64,000 nt of DNA from Tupaia tana (GCA_026018925.1 JAKSZU010000025.1:22020891-22084890); one strand, 5' to 3'. Shown: positions 1 through 11,690, numbered from the stretch's first letter. A program made the numbers and translations. Notes: generated by a model not told the origin, from the letters alone.

Positions 1-731
1 AATGAGGGGAGAAATGTCACCTACCAAGTGGTGGTCGGACATTAGAGGGGATTTAAATTCCTCTGACTCTGGAGTGCAAAGCTCTCTCCATAGGCATCTT
101 GCCCGTTAGCCTGCCCGTGTCTTGATCCAATACCCTTGAGGACTCTAAGTAGCAGCTTTACAAGGGTAATTGAAAGGGTATTACCGGCTGTCTATTTATC
201 ATCCCTTGATCACCTAACACCATGCTACCTATTAGAATGAGCTACTAGACACTATGCTAAAGGTTGCCTCAGCTGGAAGCTTTTCTACTGCTTATCCAAC
301 AGCAGACAAACAAAGCAAGATTCTCCTCAAATCCTCTCATTTTGGACCCATCTTATGTGCTAATTAATCATGATTACTTTATACAGTAAGCATATTTGAG
401 GAGATTAATCTGCACTAGCCTCAGGTAGTGTCCTAATTAACAATATGCTGAAGCAGCATTCTCCCTGTAAAGGTAAATACCGCACTGATGCCATTTGCAA
501 GACAACGGAGTGGCCTTCACACACAATGCTGGTGGGTGCTACGCTGATCTTAAAACCTTCTGGCCCTCAACCTCTCTGACTCATTATCTTAGCTAGGAAG
601 TCATGTCCTGTCAAGTACCAGCAGAATTCATGTCATCTTCTGAGGTTGTCTCAATGCAAAAATAATAATAAAAATAAAAGCATGACCAGAAAAATATCAT
701 AGACATAGGAAGCCTTAAAAACGACTTGTTT
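1..731. other. unique sequence, nothing recognised
   Basis: AT-rich single-copy-looking DNA. I see no repeat family, exon-like frame or RNA gene. A short A-rich stretch (about 657-682) precedes the SINE that follows. Confidence 0.5.
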
Positions 732-820
732 GGGGCCAGGCATGTGTACATGCATGCCCAAGATCCCAGGAGGAGAATGGAGAAGAAGGGACTGTGGTGT
801 GGCCATCCTTCCTGGTGTGA

Positions 821-876
<56 letters not shown>

Positions 877-925
877 CCCCCCACCACCACGCGAGCACAC
901 ACACCCTATGGCAAAAATTAACATA
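732..925 (+). mobile_element. SINE type A, internally deleted head
   Basis: The body is clear: CCCAAGATCCCAGGAGGAGA, then a GGCCATCCTT block, a (TC)n run at about 822-873 and the tail block CCCTATGGCAAAAATT. Only the first few bases of the head (GGGGCCA) remain before the body begins, so the tRNA-like promoter is deleted. The TC run is an expansion of the normal CT-rich part of the element. Confidence 0.85.
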
Positions 926-1867
926 AATTAAAAGGTGAATTGTGCACCTTCCTCAACCAGGCCTTAAGAACTAAAACATCATCTTCTAAAGTTGAGAAAA
1001 TGTGGTAAGTGGTGCAGATGTTGCATGTCCTCTGGTTTAAGTGTTTGATAATAGGGAAATAAAACAGAGACATCTGTAAGAATGAATGACCACTCAACTC
1101 ACTATGGCCCCCTGAGCTGTTTCTGCCTTGGTCTTTCTTTAGCACCTTTCCCCATTCCCAAATCTCTCTCCTCACGTGACTTTCTCTATACTCCAGAAGT
1201 TTAAAATTGGATTTAGGAACTAAGAGAAAGAAAAGGGAAATCAGGGAGAATAGAAAATTAATATAATCTTGTTAAAAACCTACTTGAGATTTGGCTCACT
1301 TCTCCCCTAGCTGTAGATCCTAATTCCATAAAAGAAGAGACCCTTTGCAAAGACTAAGCTAGAATGACGCAAAAGGGTTGACAGCGACCCGTGGACTATT
1401 TAAAGGTCGAAGTCAGAAAGGTGATAAAGGAAGAAAGTATCTGCCTACTTGTTTTCCCCACGGAGATGGATGGAATGGGTGTGGAATGGAAGTTGATACT
1501 GGTCTGGAGCAGTCAACTGCGGAAGGGAAAGGAAGGACAGAGTGGTCCTTTGATGGAGCCCCCAGTGAGGTCTTGGCCAACTCCATAGGGAGTTCTGGTG
1601 TTTAGGTGGTCCTTCAGGTTGGCAACCAGATGTGGAGGGAAAAAAAATATTACATTTTCATATTTTAAAAACGATGAATTCTCAGTACATGGGTGTGATC
1701 TATGTCAGGGCAGGTTCCCAGGAAAGATGACTGAGATGGAGTTGAGCATACAGGAAGTTTATTGAGGAGGGTTCGCAGGAATGTGGGTGGAAGGAAAAGG
1801 AAAGAAACTTTATTTAGGCCAAAGTTAGAGAAAATTTTATAGCAAAAAATAAATAAATAAATAAAGC
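926..1867. other. unique sequence, nothing recognised
   Basis: No repeat or coding signal that I can support. A short AAAT run at about 1847-1866 sits just before an L2-like segment. Overlapping short open frames at 1378-1605 do not resemble any protein I know. Confidence 0.5.
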
Positions 1868-2040
1868 AATACTGAGCACTTACTATGTGCCGTGCACTAT
1901 CCACTGAGGATACAACAGCGAACAAAATCTCCTAAGCCCTTGCCATCATAGAGCTTTGATTCCAGTAAAGGAAACCAGCAATCAACCAACAAGCAGAGAT
2001 TTAACATCATAACCTAAGGTCAGGCATTCATTGGTCTCAT
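1868..2040 (-). mobile_element. L2 LINE 3' end fragment
   Basis: The plus strand reads as the reverse complement of the mammalian L2 3' region: 'ACTGAGCACTTACTATGTGC', then a 'gaggatacaacagcgaacaaaat' type block and 'cttgccatcatagagctt'. This is an old, immobile fragment. Confidence 0.75.
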
Positions 2041-2151
2041 CTAGTAAAAACATAAAATAAAATAAAACAAAGCAATACCAGGATAGAGAAGAATAGTGAT
2101 TTTAGGTAAGATGGTCTAAAAGGCCATGCTTTTAACAGGGTAATGTTTGTT

Positions 2152-2362
2152 AATTTTGTTATGGGGTGCAGGGCTTGCTGAAGACAGAGTAAGAAAGCAC
2201 CCCCAAAAGGGATAACCCCACTGCAATCCCTTTTCCTTTTGCGATTTTGGGCACTCACACACACGAGGCACGTTTTTCTAGCTACTGGGCCCTGGACTTA
2301 AACTATCCAGTCAGCCATGTGTGACCTAACCACCTTAACCACCGCATCATCAGCTGGCCCTA
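2152..2362 (-). mobile_element. SINE type A, diverged
   Basis: Antisense copy. It runs from the tail (TTGTTATGGGGTGCAGGGCTT) through the body (CTGCAATCCCTTTTCC, GATTTTGGGCAC) to the head (ATCAGCTGGCCC). It is diverged, so it is an older insertion. Confidence 0.75.
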
Positions 2363-2606
2363 ACAGAATACTTAAAGGAAGTAAGGAAGTGAAAGTGAAT
2401 ATCTAGATAAAGAGCATTCTAGAAACAACTTGCAAAATGTGTTCAAGAAACAAATCATTGTCTTTCATAACTCACTTGAGTTCCACAATATGAATGTCCC
2501 ATAATTCATTCTTCTAATTGACATGCATTCAAGGATGCTTCTGAGTTTATTGAAACATGTTGCAATAAACCTTTTTTACAAGTACCGTTAGATATACTTT
2601 TTTTCC

Positions 2607-2770
2607 TTTTTTACTATTATTTTTTTTATTTTGACTATAGAGAGACAGAGACAGAGAGAGAGTGAGAAAGAAAGGATAAGTGAGAAAGCAAGCTGCCAGG
2701 ACCAGGATTCAAACATGGTTGGCCAAGTGGGAGTCCAGTGCCTTAACTATCATGCCACCTGTCAGCCCCT
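2607..2770 (-). mobile_element. SINE type B inserted in L1
   Basis: Antisense type B: a T-rich tail ending in TTTGACTATAGAGAGACAGA, then AGCAAGCTGCCAGGACCAGG, and the head CCACCTGTCAGCCCC. The GA-rich part is the complement of the element's CT stretch. Confidence 0.8.
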
Positions 2771-2944
2771 ACGTATATTTCTTAATTACTGTGGGAGAAA
2801 TTCCCAGAAGGGAGATTTCTGGGTCCACGGATATGCTCATTGTTTTAATGAATACATTTTCAACTGTATATAGCAATTCATAATCCCACCAGCAATGCAT
2901 GAGAGATCCCATTTTGTCGCATCCTCACCAGCTATTCCAGCTCA

Positions 2945-3284
2945 TCTTAGATTTGGTTGCCACAATGAAGTACCATAAAATTGGGAGGCTTATAAACAGT
3001 AGAATTACATTTCTGACAGTTCTGAAGACCAGAAGTCCAAGATCAGCAAGACCAAATTCTGATGAAGACCCTCCTCTGGGTTTTAGACAGCAAGGTTTTT
3101 ACATGGCAGAGAGAGAAAGCTGGTCTCTTCATCCCCTTTTAAGGCACTAGTGTCAATCATTGGGGCCCCATCTTCATGACTTACCCACTTCTCATAAGCT
3201 AAGTCCATTTCCTAATACTTTCACATTGGGGATTTAGACTTTGGAGGTGGGTAGGATCACAAATATTCATTCCTTAACATAATT
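2945..3284 (-). mobile_element. MaLR LTR (MLT1/MST-type), antisense
   Basis: The plus strand reads as an antisense MaLR LTR: 'TGAAGTACCATAAAATTGGG', 'tctgacagttctgaagaccagaagtcc', 'catggcagagagagaaagctgg' and 'ttcacattggggatttagactt'. It is a solo LTR within the L1, followed directly by a type A SINE. Confidence 0.75.
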
Positions 3285-3541
3285 TTTTTAGAAATATTTT
3301 TGCTATAGGGCACATGTCTTCACTAGAGAGACAGAGAGACAGAAAGTGAGAAATCACTCCACCCCAGAGATGAGGGGGCATGGCCATGCTGCAATTCCTT
3401 CTCCTCTATTCTCCTCTCCAGATTTTGGGCACACATGCACATGGGCCTGGCATGAGTATCAAGCCTCCAGGTCCAGGATGTGAACCATGGTTGGCCATGT
3501 AGGAGTCCAGCAACGTAACCATTACACCATCTGCTGGTCCC
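3285..3541 (-). mobile_element. SINE type A
   Basis: Antisense full-length type A: TTTTTGCTATAGGGCACATG at the tail end, body TGCAATTCCTTCTCCTC, and head ACCATCTGCTGGTCCC. Confidence 0.85.
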
Positions 3542-3873
3542 TAAGATAATTTTTAAACTTTTGGTAATCACTGACCAATATGGGTAGCTCATTCTTTTCA
3601 TTTGCATGTTCATGGTTATTAGAGGAGCTGAGTGCTTTTTCACATTGCATGGCATTTCATATTCACATATTCACTGTGAGTTGCTCTTCACGCCTTTTGC
3701 CCAGTTTTCAGCTGCTCTGTATGCCTTTTCCTTGACTATGTGAACGAGCTCTCTGCAGATTAGGGACATTAACCCTTGACATTCGTATGTGTTACAAATA
3801 TTCCCTGCCAGTTTATTGTCTGCTTTTTTTACTCTGTATGATGAATTTCTTCTATGTAAACATTTGTAATTTG

Positions 3874-4105
3874 GGGGCCAGCAAGTGACTTGGTAATTAA
3901 GGCACGAGATCCCACATGGCTGACTTCATGGTTTGAGTCCCCGTGGCTTGAAAATTGTACCAGTCACTTGTGTGTATGTGCCCAGAATCCTCAGAGGAGA
4001 AGGGATTGGGACATGGCCATCTCCCCTGGGGGGAGAGCTCTCACTTTCTCTCTCTCCCTCTGTCTCTCTCTAAAGAATGCATGTACCCTGCAGCAAACTT
4101 AAAAA
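3874..4105 (+). mobile_element. SINE type A inserted in L1
   Basis: Sense type A with a diverged head (GGGGGCCAGCAAGTGACTTG), body GAGGAGAAGGGATTGGGACA, a CT-rich stretch and tail CCCTGCAGCAAACTTAAAAA. Confidence 0.8.
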
Positions 4106-4160
4106 GTTTATAATTTTCAGTGATCAAATCTACCAGTTGCCTTTCATGGACTCCTACAAG

Positions 4161-5674
4161 ATGAAATTTAGTGGGGAAAAAAATGTAAATATTACCATCC
4201 CTCATTAAACTCAGAATAAAGTTAGGAAAGTCTTGTGGCCAGAAATTTTGAGGTTGGGAAATGAAGCTCATATAAAAAATACTACTTAAGGAACAGAAAT
4301 CAAAATTGAATTTACGGAATTCCTGTGTAATACATTTCCATTCATGAAGTTAAAAGAATAAAGATACTATAATTACCTTAAATAAGTAATAACAAATACT
4401 GTAATAAGAATTCCCATTTATCATTCTTACTTGAAACTTTGAGAGTTTCTTAAAATTCCAGTGCAGAGCTTGTAATTCCATTTATTTGTTTCTTTGCCTC
4501 ATTCCCCATTCAAATGATCAATGCCTTCCTGATTGCATGACTCCGAAGATGCTTCCTTCCCCTCCCCGATCGCACGCCTGTCAAAATCTCTAGCTCACAT
4601 CTTGGGTCCTCCTCAACTCCTCCTCACAGATGTCACCTGAACACCCTTCTGAGTTTACTGTGCTTCATCTCGCTTTGTCTCCCCCCCAAGGATTCACTGC
4701 AAAAATTTCCATCCTTCCTCGCCATCTGCTTTATCCTCTCTTTCTATTCCCAACTCTCAACTTCCTCTTTCTAATTATCCCCAGTAGAAGTGACTCACAA
4801 TCCATACAATTCTGTTTCTCTGGAACTGAAATTCCTAAAATCACAAAACAGGTGTACAGAAGCCGATTTCTCTTTATTTTACTGTATTCTCAAGTTAGAG
4901 AAAGATTATCGCACCTGAATTTAGTTCAGAAAATCACAGGCACCAGTGTAGAAGTCAGAAATCTGGCTCAATAACTGTTCATGTTAGAGCTAGAAGTATT
5001 AATTTTATACAAGTTTAATATGAGCTAACAAAGTTAAAATAGTAGCATAGAAATTTTAAAAGTTGTGTACATCCATAGAAATATATCCAGATCCAAAGAA
5101 AGATTTAGTCCTTTCAGTGGCTATAAATATAGAGGAATAATTTTTATCAACCTCCATCTTCTCGAACCAATTGTAATGAACTAGACCAGCACCAACGTGA
5201 CTGGCTCAGACCAAGCTGGTTTTGTACCTTGACCTAGACTACAGCTGAGATCAGCATCCCCTGAGAAGAAGCACAGTCATGGAGAGGGATAGATGGAGTT
5301 AAAAAATGAAGTTCTGTTATCAGGTTAAAAAGGAATATTTGCTTCACATTCCTTGTATGACTTTCCATGCTGTGAGAACTCCATTAGGATAGAACTCTTG
5401 GATCCCCTTCCCCTCCAAATCTGTTCAGTTCAAGTTGATAGAAGGGGAGTACAAGGATGTGCCTAACTGGTAACTCTGGGGGGATAACCGGCCAGGCCGA
5501 TCACAACACCCACTCCAACCCCTCCTTGAAACTAAGTACCTTCCTGCTCCATTTCTGACAGGGGTAGAACCCCATGCAGAAAAGGCTTCCAGTTCTGAGG
5601 ATGTACATTCACATCAGGAGACATCTAATAACTTTCAGTGCTGAGACAGGAAATAGAGGTAAGGTATCACTATG
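4161..5674. other. unique sequence, nothing recognised
   Basis: No element or gene that I can support. The longest open frame (4630-4974, plus, 114 codons) has no recognisable domain and lies in ordinary AT-rich DNA. Confidence 0.5.
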
Positions 5675-5685
5675 AGGCAATGAAT

Positions 5686-5689
<4 letters not shown>

Positions 5690-5716
<27 letters not shown>

Positions 5717-5969
5717 GAGAGGTTTTCGCTATAGGGCACGTGTGCTCACCAGACAGACAGAGAGAGACATAGAGACAGAAAGTGAGAAATCACCCCCCAG
5801 GGAGGATGGCCACACCACAATCCCTTCTCCTCCACTCTCCTCTCGGGATCTTGGGCATGCACGCACATGCGCCCAGCATGAGTTTTAAGCCACTGGGTCC
5901 GGGACACGAACCGCGGTCGACTACGTGGGAGTCCAGCGACATAGCCGTTATGCTAACTGCTGGTTCCCT
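5690..5969 (-). mobile_element. SINE type A, young, with 15-bp target-site duplication
   Basis: Full-length antisense copy with a long poly-T (about 5688-5716), tail block GAGAGGTTTTCGCTATAGGG, complete body and head CTGCTGGTTCCCT. The direct repeat AGGCAATGAATTCTT occurs at 5675-5689 and 5970-5984. The B box is antisense GGACACGAACC, that is GGTTCGTGTCC, a decayed form of the GGTTCGCGTCC subfamily. Confidence 0.95.
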
Positions 5970-5984
5970 AGGCAATGAATTCTT

Positions 5985-7908
5985 CATGGACTTACTAGAA
6001 CTTCTGGTATACAAGAGTGCCCCAATTTGGAGCTCAAATGTGAGTGTGAGGTTATGATCATATTGGCTCCTAATGTTTATTTTGATTCATGCAACATTTT
6101 TGTATAGATGTGCAGTAGGCTTTAACAACAAAGGCCAGATTCTTACTGGAGGGAGAGCCACGGAACATTCCCTCAGTTCTTGGGCCCATATCTTGAAGAT
6201 CGGAGACATCTCCAGAAGCAAAAAAGGCACAGCTATGATAAAAGAAAGAAAAGAAGTTTTTAATAATACACTTAAAGAGAAGATGAAGTTAGATCAGGAG
6301 AATGGAGTTAGGATTCTCTTATACTGAAGGGTCTTAAGAATATTTAGAAGGGGAGTTCCATCATTGTAGCCAACTTCTGTTGAAGCTTCCTGCCTGATAA
6401 AGGAAGTCTAGTGTCTGGTAACAGGAAGTCATACATATGCCCAGTGTGGCCTTAGAAGGTATGCACATATGCATAGAACGATTTTGCCCACCCTGGTCAA
6501 GCACCCTCAGTCTAGTCATATACCAGTTAAATAGCCCTGGGAGTGTCCAGGTCCACATGAGGAGAAGAAAGTTACACGTTCCAGATCCCTTCATGACAGT
6601 TTTGACATTAAAATTCAGATACCTTGCCCCTGTTGGCACGAGAAGACTCAGCTACAACTCTTGACAACAGAGTGAGGTATCAGATGCCCTTCCCACTGGA
6701 GTCTTGGGACTTCCTGCTCATATCTAGCTATCTACCTGCTCAAGTATATCAAGTTTGACACCTTGACAATGAGATTATAGCTGAGAGCAGCTTCATCCCG
6801 GTGGCCAGCTCCACGTAGAAGGTCTAAAGCAAAGGTATCTCATAAAAGGACTAGGACCCAAGCACACGGCAAAGGCAGAGGCCATCGGGCTCCAGCCAGG
6901 AGGTGGGCCTCCTTGGCACAGGCCACACAAGGTCTAGCAAAACCGATCCCTGCTGCTCTTTCCTTCAGGTACTGAGCCTATCTTAAGATGCCGATTACTC
7001 TTGTTTGACCTTAACCTTGCTTCAACTTTCCCTAAGTAGCCATCATCTTGTGCCTGTTGCACCAGAAGCAAATCCTAACCCAAAAACTTTATGTGCAAGC
7101 AATTTCTTTAAAAAGTACTTCCAGGAAAAAATGGATATGAGATTTGGGGAGGGGAGAAGCCAAGGAAGGATGCAGTTTCTGGTCAAGTCCCAGCCTCAGG
7201 CTGAATCCCTCAAGGTGTTTTGGAGTGTAAGTTACATCACAAGGAGTCCTGTCTCAAGGACTTCTTGTTGGGCAATCAAATGCTCTAACATGAGTTGGAA
7301 GTTAGCACTCTGATAGTCCTGTGGGAACAAGATGCATCTTATTGAGGAACTGGTCTTGATTCCATGTGCCTTCTGAGACCCAGAAGGAATTTCAAGTGTC
7401 AGTGGCCCAAGATGAAACTCAGTCCACCTAGGCATTGAAAACTCCTCTCTAGCTAAAGCAGAGCAGAATTACAAGTGGACAAGACAAAATATGGCCATGA
7501 TACAAGTATCCTACCCAGATCGCCAGCAGCCTCTGCCAACTTTGACAGCGGAAACCACAGACAAAGGCTGGATTGGAACAGAGAGTCCAGGTTCCTGGTA
7601 ACTTCATGAAGTAGCTTTACCTGGTGTGGACTCCTTAATTTAGATTTTATTTTACCGGAGAAAAGTAATCAATTTGTTTAAGCCCCTTTAATTGGCTCTC
7701 TGTTGCTAGAAGTCCAACAATATTCCTGCCTAATATGATTGACGAGTTATTTTCAGAAATTGAAATTTTCGAATCCAAACTTACAACAATGTTAGAAATC
7801 AAAGTCCTGTTTTACATTTGGCTTTGGGTTATAGGTCCTTTTTTTTGGGGGGGGGGGAGATACAGGAATTGTTGCATTTTTAATTTCCAAAATTATGTTC
7901 ACCATTTA
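5985..7908. other. unique sequence, nothing recognised
   Basis: No repeat family or gene that I can support. Open frames of up to 102 codons are present (for example 7005-7313, plus) but resemble no known protein. A G-run at 7849-7857 precedes the microsatellite. Confidence 0.45.
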
Positions 7909-7941
7909 TATATACACACACACACATATATATACACACAT

Positions 7942-7994
<53 letters not shown>
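7909..7994. repeat. (CA)n / (TA)n microsatellite
   Basis: Compound dinucleotide tract: interrupted CA repeats mixed with TATA, then about 15 uninterrupted TA units. The TA part can melt or form a cruciform. Confidence 0.95.
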
Positions 7995-7995
<1 letters not shown>

Positions 7996-8027
7996 CTTCT
8001 TTCTTTCATGCATTTGCTCATTGATTC

Positions 8028-8170
8028 CTTTAGGAAATATTTATTGAGCACCAGAAGACTGCCAAGTGCTATTCTAGGCTCTGGGGATGTTAGGCAAACA
8101 GGACAGACAACTTTCCTCTAAAAAGTGCACATTTAGTGGGAGTGACAGACAGTGCAAAGTGTCAAACAGC
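8028..8170 (-). mobile_element. L2 LINE 3' end fragment
   Basis: Antisense L2 3' sequence: 'AATATTTATTGAGCACCAGA', 'tgctattctaggctctggggatg', 'cacatttagtgggagtgacagacag'. Old and fragmentary. Confidence 0.75.
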
Positions 8171-8592
8171 ATGATAACTGTCCGAACAAAGGCACTACGG
8201 TATTTTGGAGAATATGAGTTACTTCGCTGGTAGCTGGAGGCAAACATGCCAAGAGCAGCGCGCTCCGCAGAGCCACAGAGGAAAAGACTGTATGTCCTCG
8301 CTCAGCTTTGAGAGACCTTGGAGTCATCAGCTGCTTGTTGTCCCCTCAGTTAAATAAAGAGCTCTAAGAGCAGTCACACATGACACAGAGTGAGTACACT
8401 ACAGGCTGGAGACAGGACTGTGTGACTGAGTAGCAGCCACATCCGCCACCCTTTCACTCTCAGCGTAAAGTCCATTAAAGGAACTGCAGACAAAACTTGG
8501 CCCCAGAAAAAATTGTCGTCTCCTTCTTTGTCTTGTTTCACTGCATCATTATGGGGTATTTTTCCCCCTTGAAGATGTCCTTGTAAAATTTA
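8171..8592. other. unique sequence, nothing recognised
   Basis: No repeat or coding signal seen. Confidence 0.5.
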
Positions 8593-8605
8593 CTCAACAT
8601 TGATT

Positions 8606-8668
8606 TTTTTAAGAATTATTTATTTATTCATTCATTTTATTTTTTAATTTGACCAGAAAGACACACAC

Positions 8669-8722
<54 letters not shown>

Positions 8723-8820
8723 TGAGAAAGCGAGAAAGCAAGCCACCAGGTCCGAGACTGGAACTGTGGTCAGCCATGTGGGAGTCCAGCATCCTTATCC
8801 ACCACGCCACCTGCTGGCCT
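8606..8820 (-). mobile_element. SINE type B with target-site duplication
   Basis: Antisense type B with an A/T-rich tail (TTATTTTTTAATTTGACCAG), a long (GA)n run (about 8670-8720) that is an expansion of its CT stretch, body AGCAAGCCACCAGGTCC and head CCACCTGCTGGCC. The direct repeat CTCAACATTGATT is at 8593-8605 and 8821-8833. Confidence 0.93.
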
Positions 8821-8833
8821 CTCAACATTGATT

Positions 8834-9194
8834 CTTACCTTCTAGTTACATTTAACATTTTCAAAACGACAATGAGTTCATATCTAATAAAAATGACAGA
8901 ACAGTTATGCCCTGAGATGAAAGGGTTTTGGTTTTGGTTCTGGTTTTGTTTGTGAATCACTCAAAGGGAGTTATTGTCTTGCAAAGTTTTCGCTTTACTG
9001 GCTACATTACAAGAACTAGTTACAGAGTGTTAAACTTGGGGAACAGACTTTGGGAACAGAGGTATCCAAGACAGAGAGGAGGAGAGGAAGAGGAAGAAGC
9101 CCTGTTGTTTTTCCAATCAGATACAGTCCCCAAGTCTAACCACTCACCCCCCTGAGGTGAGAGATGAGTTGACTCTGGATCACAACATTGTTTT
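8834..9194. other. unique sequence, nothing recognised
   Basis: No repeat family or gene recognised. A GGTTTTGGTT-type run lies at 8926-8951 and a GAGGA-rich run at 9076-9098. Confidence 0.5.
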
Positions 9195-9210
9195 CACCAA
9201 TTACTATTTT

Positions 9211-9465
9211 TTTTTTTTTTTTTGAGAGGTTTTTGCTATAGGGTACGTGAGCTCGCCAGAAAGACAGAGACAGAGAAACAGAAAGCGAGAAATCACCCCC
9301 CAGGGGGGATGGCCATACTACAATCCGTTCTCCATTCTCCTCTCGGGATCTTGGGCATGCATGTACACATGCCTGGTGTGAGTTTAAGCCACCGGGTCTG
9401 GGAGTCGAACTGAGGTCGACAATATGGGAGTCCAGCGACATAGCCATTACACCAACTGCTGGCCC
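9211..9465 (-). mobile_element. SINE type A, young, with 16-bp target-site duplication
   Basis: Antisense full-length A: poly-T, GAGAGGTTTTTGCTATAGGG, and head CCAACTGCTGGCC. The direct repeat CACCAATTACTATTTT is at 9195-9210 and 9466-9481. The B box is GGTTCGACTCC read through decay (GGAGTCGAACT). Confidence 0.95.
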
Positions 9466-9481
9466 CACCAATTACTATTTT

Positions 9482-10240
9482 AATCATTACCTCTAAGAAG
9501 TGACCAGCATACACAAAGCTCCAACAGTGTTTTACTCAAAATTCTCAACAATCAAATTCTACTCTAATGCTTAGAATAGAGAGAGGTCGCTATGAAAATC
9601 TAAATCCATCTCTTTTATGTAATTTAAAAAGACAAAAACCCGCAGGGTCTCACATTCATTTTCAAGAAGGTCCTCACTTGGTCATTCCCTACACTAGCCA
9701 AGTGTTGACCCTCCCTAACCTTGTATTTCCATTCCCCTCGTTCTAATTCTACCCTATTAGTTCTTTTCCTCCTTTTGAAGTCTCCTCCTTCCATCCCTGT
9801 GAGGTCAATGGGAGTCAAAGAAAAAGAAACAGCTGCAAGAAGTGAGATGCAAGTGCTTGAAAGAATTTAGCAGAAACAGGAAATGAGAACAAGAGGTGAC
9901 TGAGAAAAAAAGACAAACTCCCCAAGACTGTGTTGAAATATTAAGTGGCCACCTGGGTCTTCCACTGCGTAGGCTACTGGGATTCCAACTAATTTAACTT
10001 AGCGGTACAGAGTATGGAAACCCAGCAGGGCCGGCAGGGAGCTTGGGGATTCCCAAGGAACTCACAGCAATGAGCTCTTTCCTTACCACGTAAAACGCAT
10101 CGGAACGACTGCCAGTTGTGGTGGAGAAAGCCACAAGAGGATTATTCCCACTTGAAACTGTAAGAACATACCAGAAAAGCTATGGAATCCTAGTTTAGGG
10201 GAAAAAAGAAACCCTAAGAACAGAAGACGAAAAAAATAAA
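9482..10240. other. unique sequence, nothing recognised
   Basis: Nothing that I can assign. A short frame (9624-9818, minus) is not gene-like. Confidence 0.5.
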
Positions 10241-10255
10241 AAGCTAAATTAACTT

Positions 10256-10518
10256 GGGACCAGCAGTTAGCGTAATGGCTATGTCGTTGGACTCCCATGT
10301 AGTCAACCACGGTTCGTGTCCTGGACCCGGTGGCTTAAACTCACGCAGGGCCCTATGAGTGCATGCCCAACATCCCGAGAGGAGAATGGAAGAAAAGGGA
10401 TTGCGGCGTGGCCATCCCCCCTGGGGGGTGATTTCTCGCTTTCTGTCTCTCTGTCTGTCTCTGTCTGTCTGGCCAGCGCACGCGCCCTATAGCAAAAACC
10501 TCTCCAAAAAAAAAAAAA
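10256..10518 (+). mobile_element. SINE type A, young, with 15-bp target-site duplication
   Basis: Full-length sense copy. Head GGGACCAGCAGTTAGCG carries an A-box-like TAGCGTAATGG; the B box is GGTTCGTGTCC. Body AGGAGAATGGAAGAAAAGGG, CT stretch, CCCTATAGCAAAAACCTCTC and poly-A follow. The direct repeat AAGCTAAATTAACTT is at 10241-10255 and 10519-10533. Confidence 0.95.
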
Positions 10519-10708
10519 AAGCTAAATTAACTTAATTCCATAAAGTGCAAGCTCTTCCTCAGAAAGTAAACACTACAGCTACCTTCAGCTCTTGTGGAGA
10601 ATGAAGGTGGAGGAATTGGCAATGGAAATACAGAGAAACCAGATTAATTTCCTTTCCACATTTAATAGTCACATATGGGCCAGCATTATGGACTAAAAGG
10701 TTCTGAGG

Positions 10709-11062
10709 TGATATGGAGAGACCCTGAATTCATGAATAACTCAGGGCTGATAGCTGCCTGGTTTCTGCCCTATGGCAAACTTGCTGTCCGGCCCTGGAGC
10801 TCCAGGGTAACCTGAAACCTTGAATAGGTTAGACTTCCTGCTTCTCTGCCACTTCCATTTTAGGGAGGTTCTGAGCCCTTACCCCATTCCTAACATCCCG
10901 GGACATCTTCCCAGTTCTCCCATAAAAGACCATGTCCAACACCCAGTTGGGGCTGAAGAGTCCGTGCTAATTCTTCTGCTCCTGCGGTTTAATAAAGAGT
11001 TCTCCTGTCTCTCCTGAGTGCCACTTCCCTTCTTCAGCGTCTGTTTTTCTGCAGCAGAGTCC
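10709..11062 (+). mobile_element. probable solo LTR (ERV1/MER4-like)
   Basis: The layout is that of a gammaretrovirus-type LTR. A TATA-like CATAAAAGACC (10921-10931) is followed about 70 bp later by the polyadenylation signal AATAAA (10991-10996) and a 'gagttctcctgtctctcc' stretch typical of ERV1 R/U5 regions. I cannot name the family or fix the ends, and no internal viral genes flank it. Confidence 0.5.
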
Positions 11063-11328
11063 CTGGTAGCGGAATGAGTCTGCACCAACTTACGGAAATT
11101 CCCAGCAGGGTCCCAGGTCTATGCCAAGAGCACTGCAGCTGCACAGATAAAATCTGAGGGCAGGACAGCAGAGCAGAATAAAAGAATCCAGGACTAGAAA
11201 GCAAAAAGAATGCCCAGAGACCCAAAAAATTGGCAGCCAAGTTCTGAACCAGAGAGTGCTTCCTCACAGTTCAGAAAGCTAACCGCTGGGTTGTAACTCA
11301 TTTAAAAACAAACAAAATAAAAAGTTCT
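11063..11328. other. short unique stretch
   Basis: Nothing recognised; it ends in an A-rich run before the SINE. Confidence 0.4.
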
Positions 11329-11690
11329 AGGATCAGCAGATGGTGTAATGGCTACATCGTTGGACTTCCATGTAGTCGACTGCAGTTCAACTCCCAGACC
11401 CAGTTGCTCAAGCTAACGCCAAGCACGTTTGCATGCATGCCCAAGATCCTGAGAGGAGAATGGAGGCCAGCAAGTGGCATGGTGGTTAAAGCACTGGTTC
11501 AAGTTCCAGACCCGGTAGCTTGAAAAGCACAGCGGTCACTGGTGCATGCACGCTCAAAATCGTAGAGGAGAATGGAGAAAAAAGGACTGCAGTATGGCCA
11601 TGCCCCCTGGAGGGTGATTTCTCGCTTTCCCTCTCTCCATCTCTTTCTAGCAAGTGCACATGTCCTATGGCAAACACCTAATAAAGAAAT
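11329..11690 (+). mobile_element. two type A SINEs head to tail, the first cut short
   Basis: The first unit (about 11329-11463) has a head with A box and B-box-like GCAGTTCAACTCC but stops in the body at GAGGAGAATGGA. A second, nearly complete A copy starts at once (11464, GAGGCCAGCAAGTGGCATGG) and ends with CCTATGGCAAACACC and an A-rich tail. No separate tail or target duplication lies between the units. Confidence 0.85.

Larger units (their letters stand above)
2495..4160 (-). mobile_element. L1 LINE (ORF2 region), antisense, broken by four insertions
   Basis: Four pieces read as consecutive antisense L1 ORF2 sequence of an old mammalian L1M type: about 2495-2606, 2771-2944, 3542-3873 and 4106-4160. 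Landmarks are 'gttgcaataaacctt', 'ccagaagggagatttctgggtc', 'cccaccagcaatgcatgag', 'ttttgcccagttttc' and 'acattaacccttgac'. The gaps hold a B SINE, a MaLR LTR followed directly by an A SINE, and a second A SINE. The L1 is decayed and cannot code. Confidence 0.8.

Noticed and set aside
10709-11062. Possible endogenous retrovirus with genes next to the LTR-like sequence
   Set aside because: No gag, pol or env-like frames lie on either side; at most a solo LTR.
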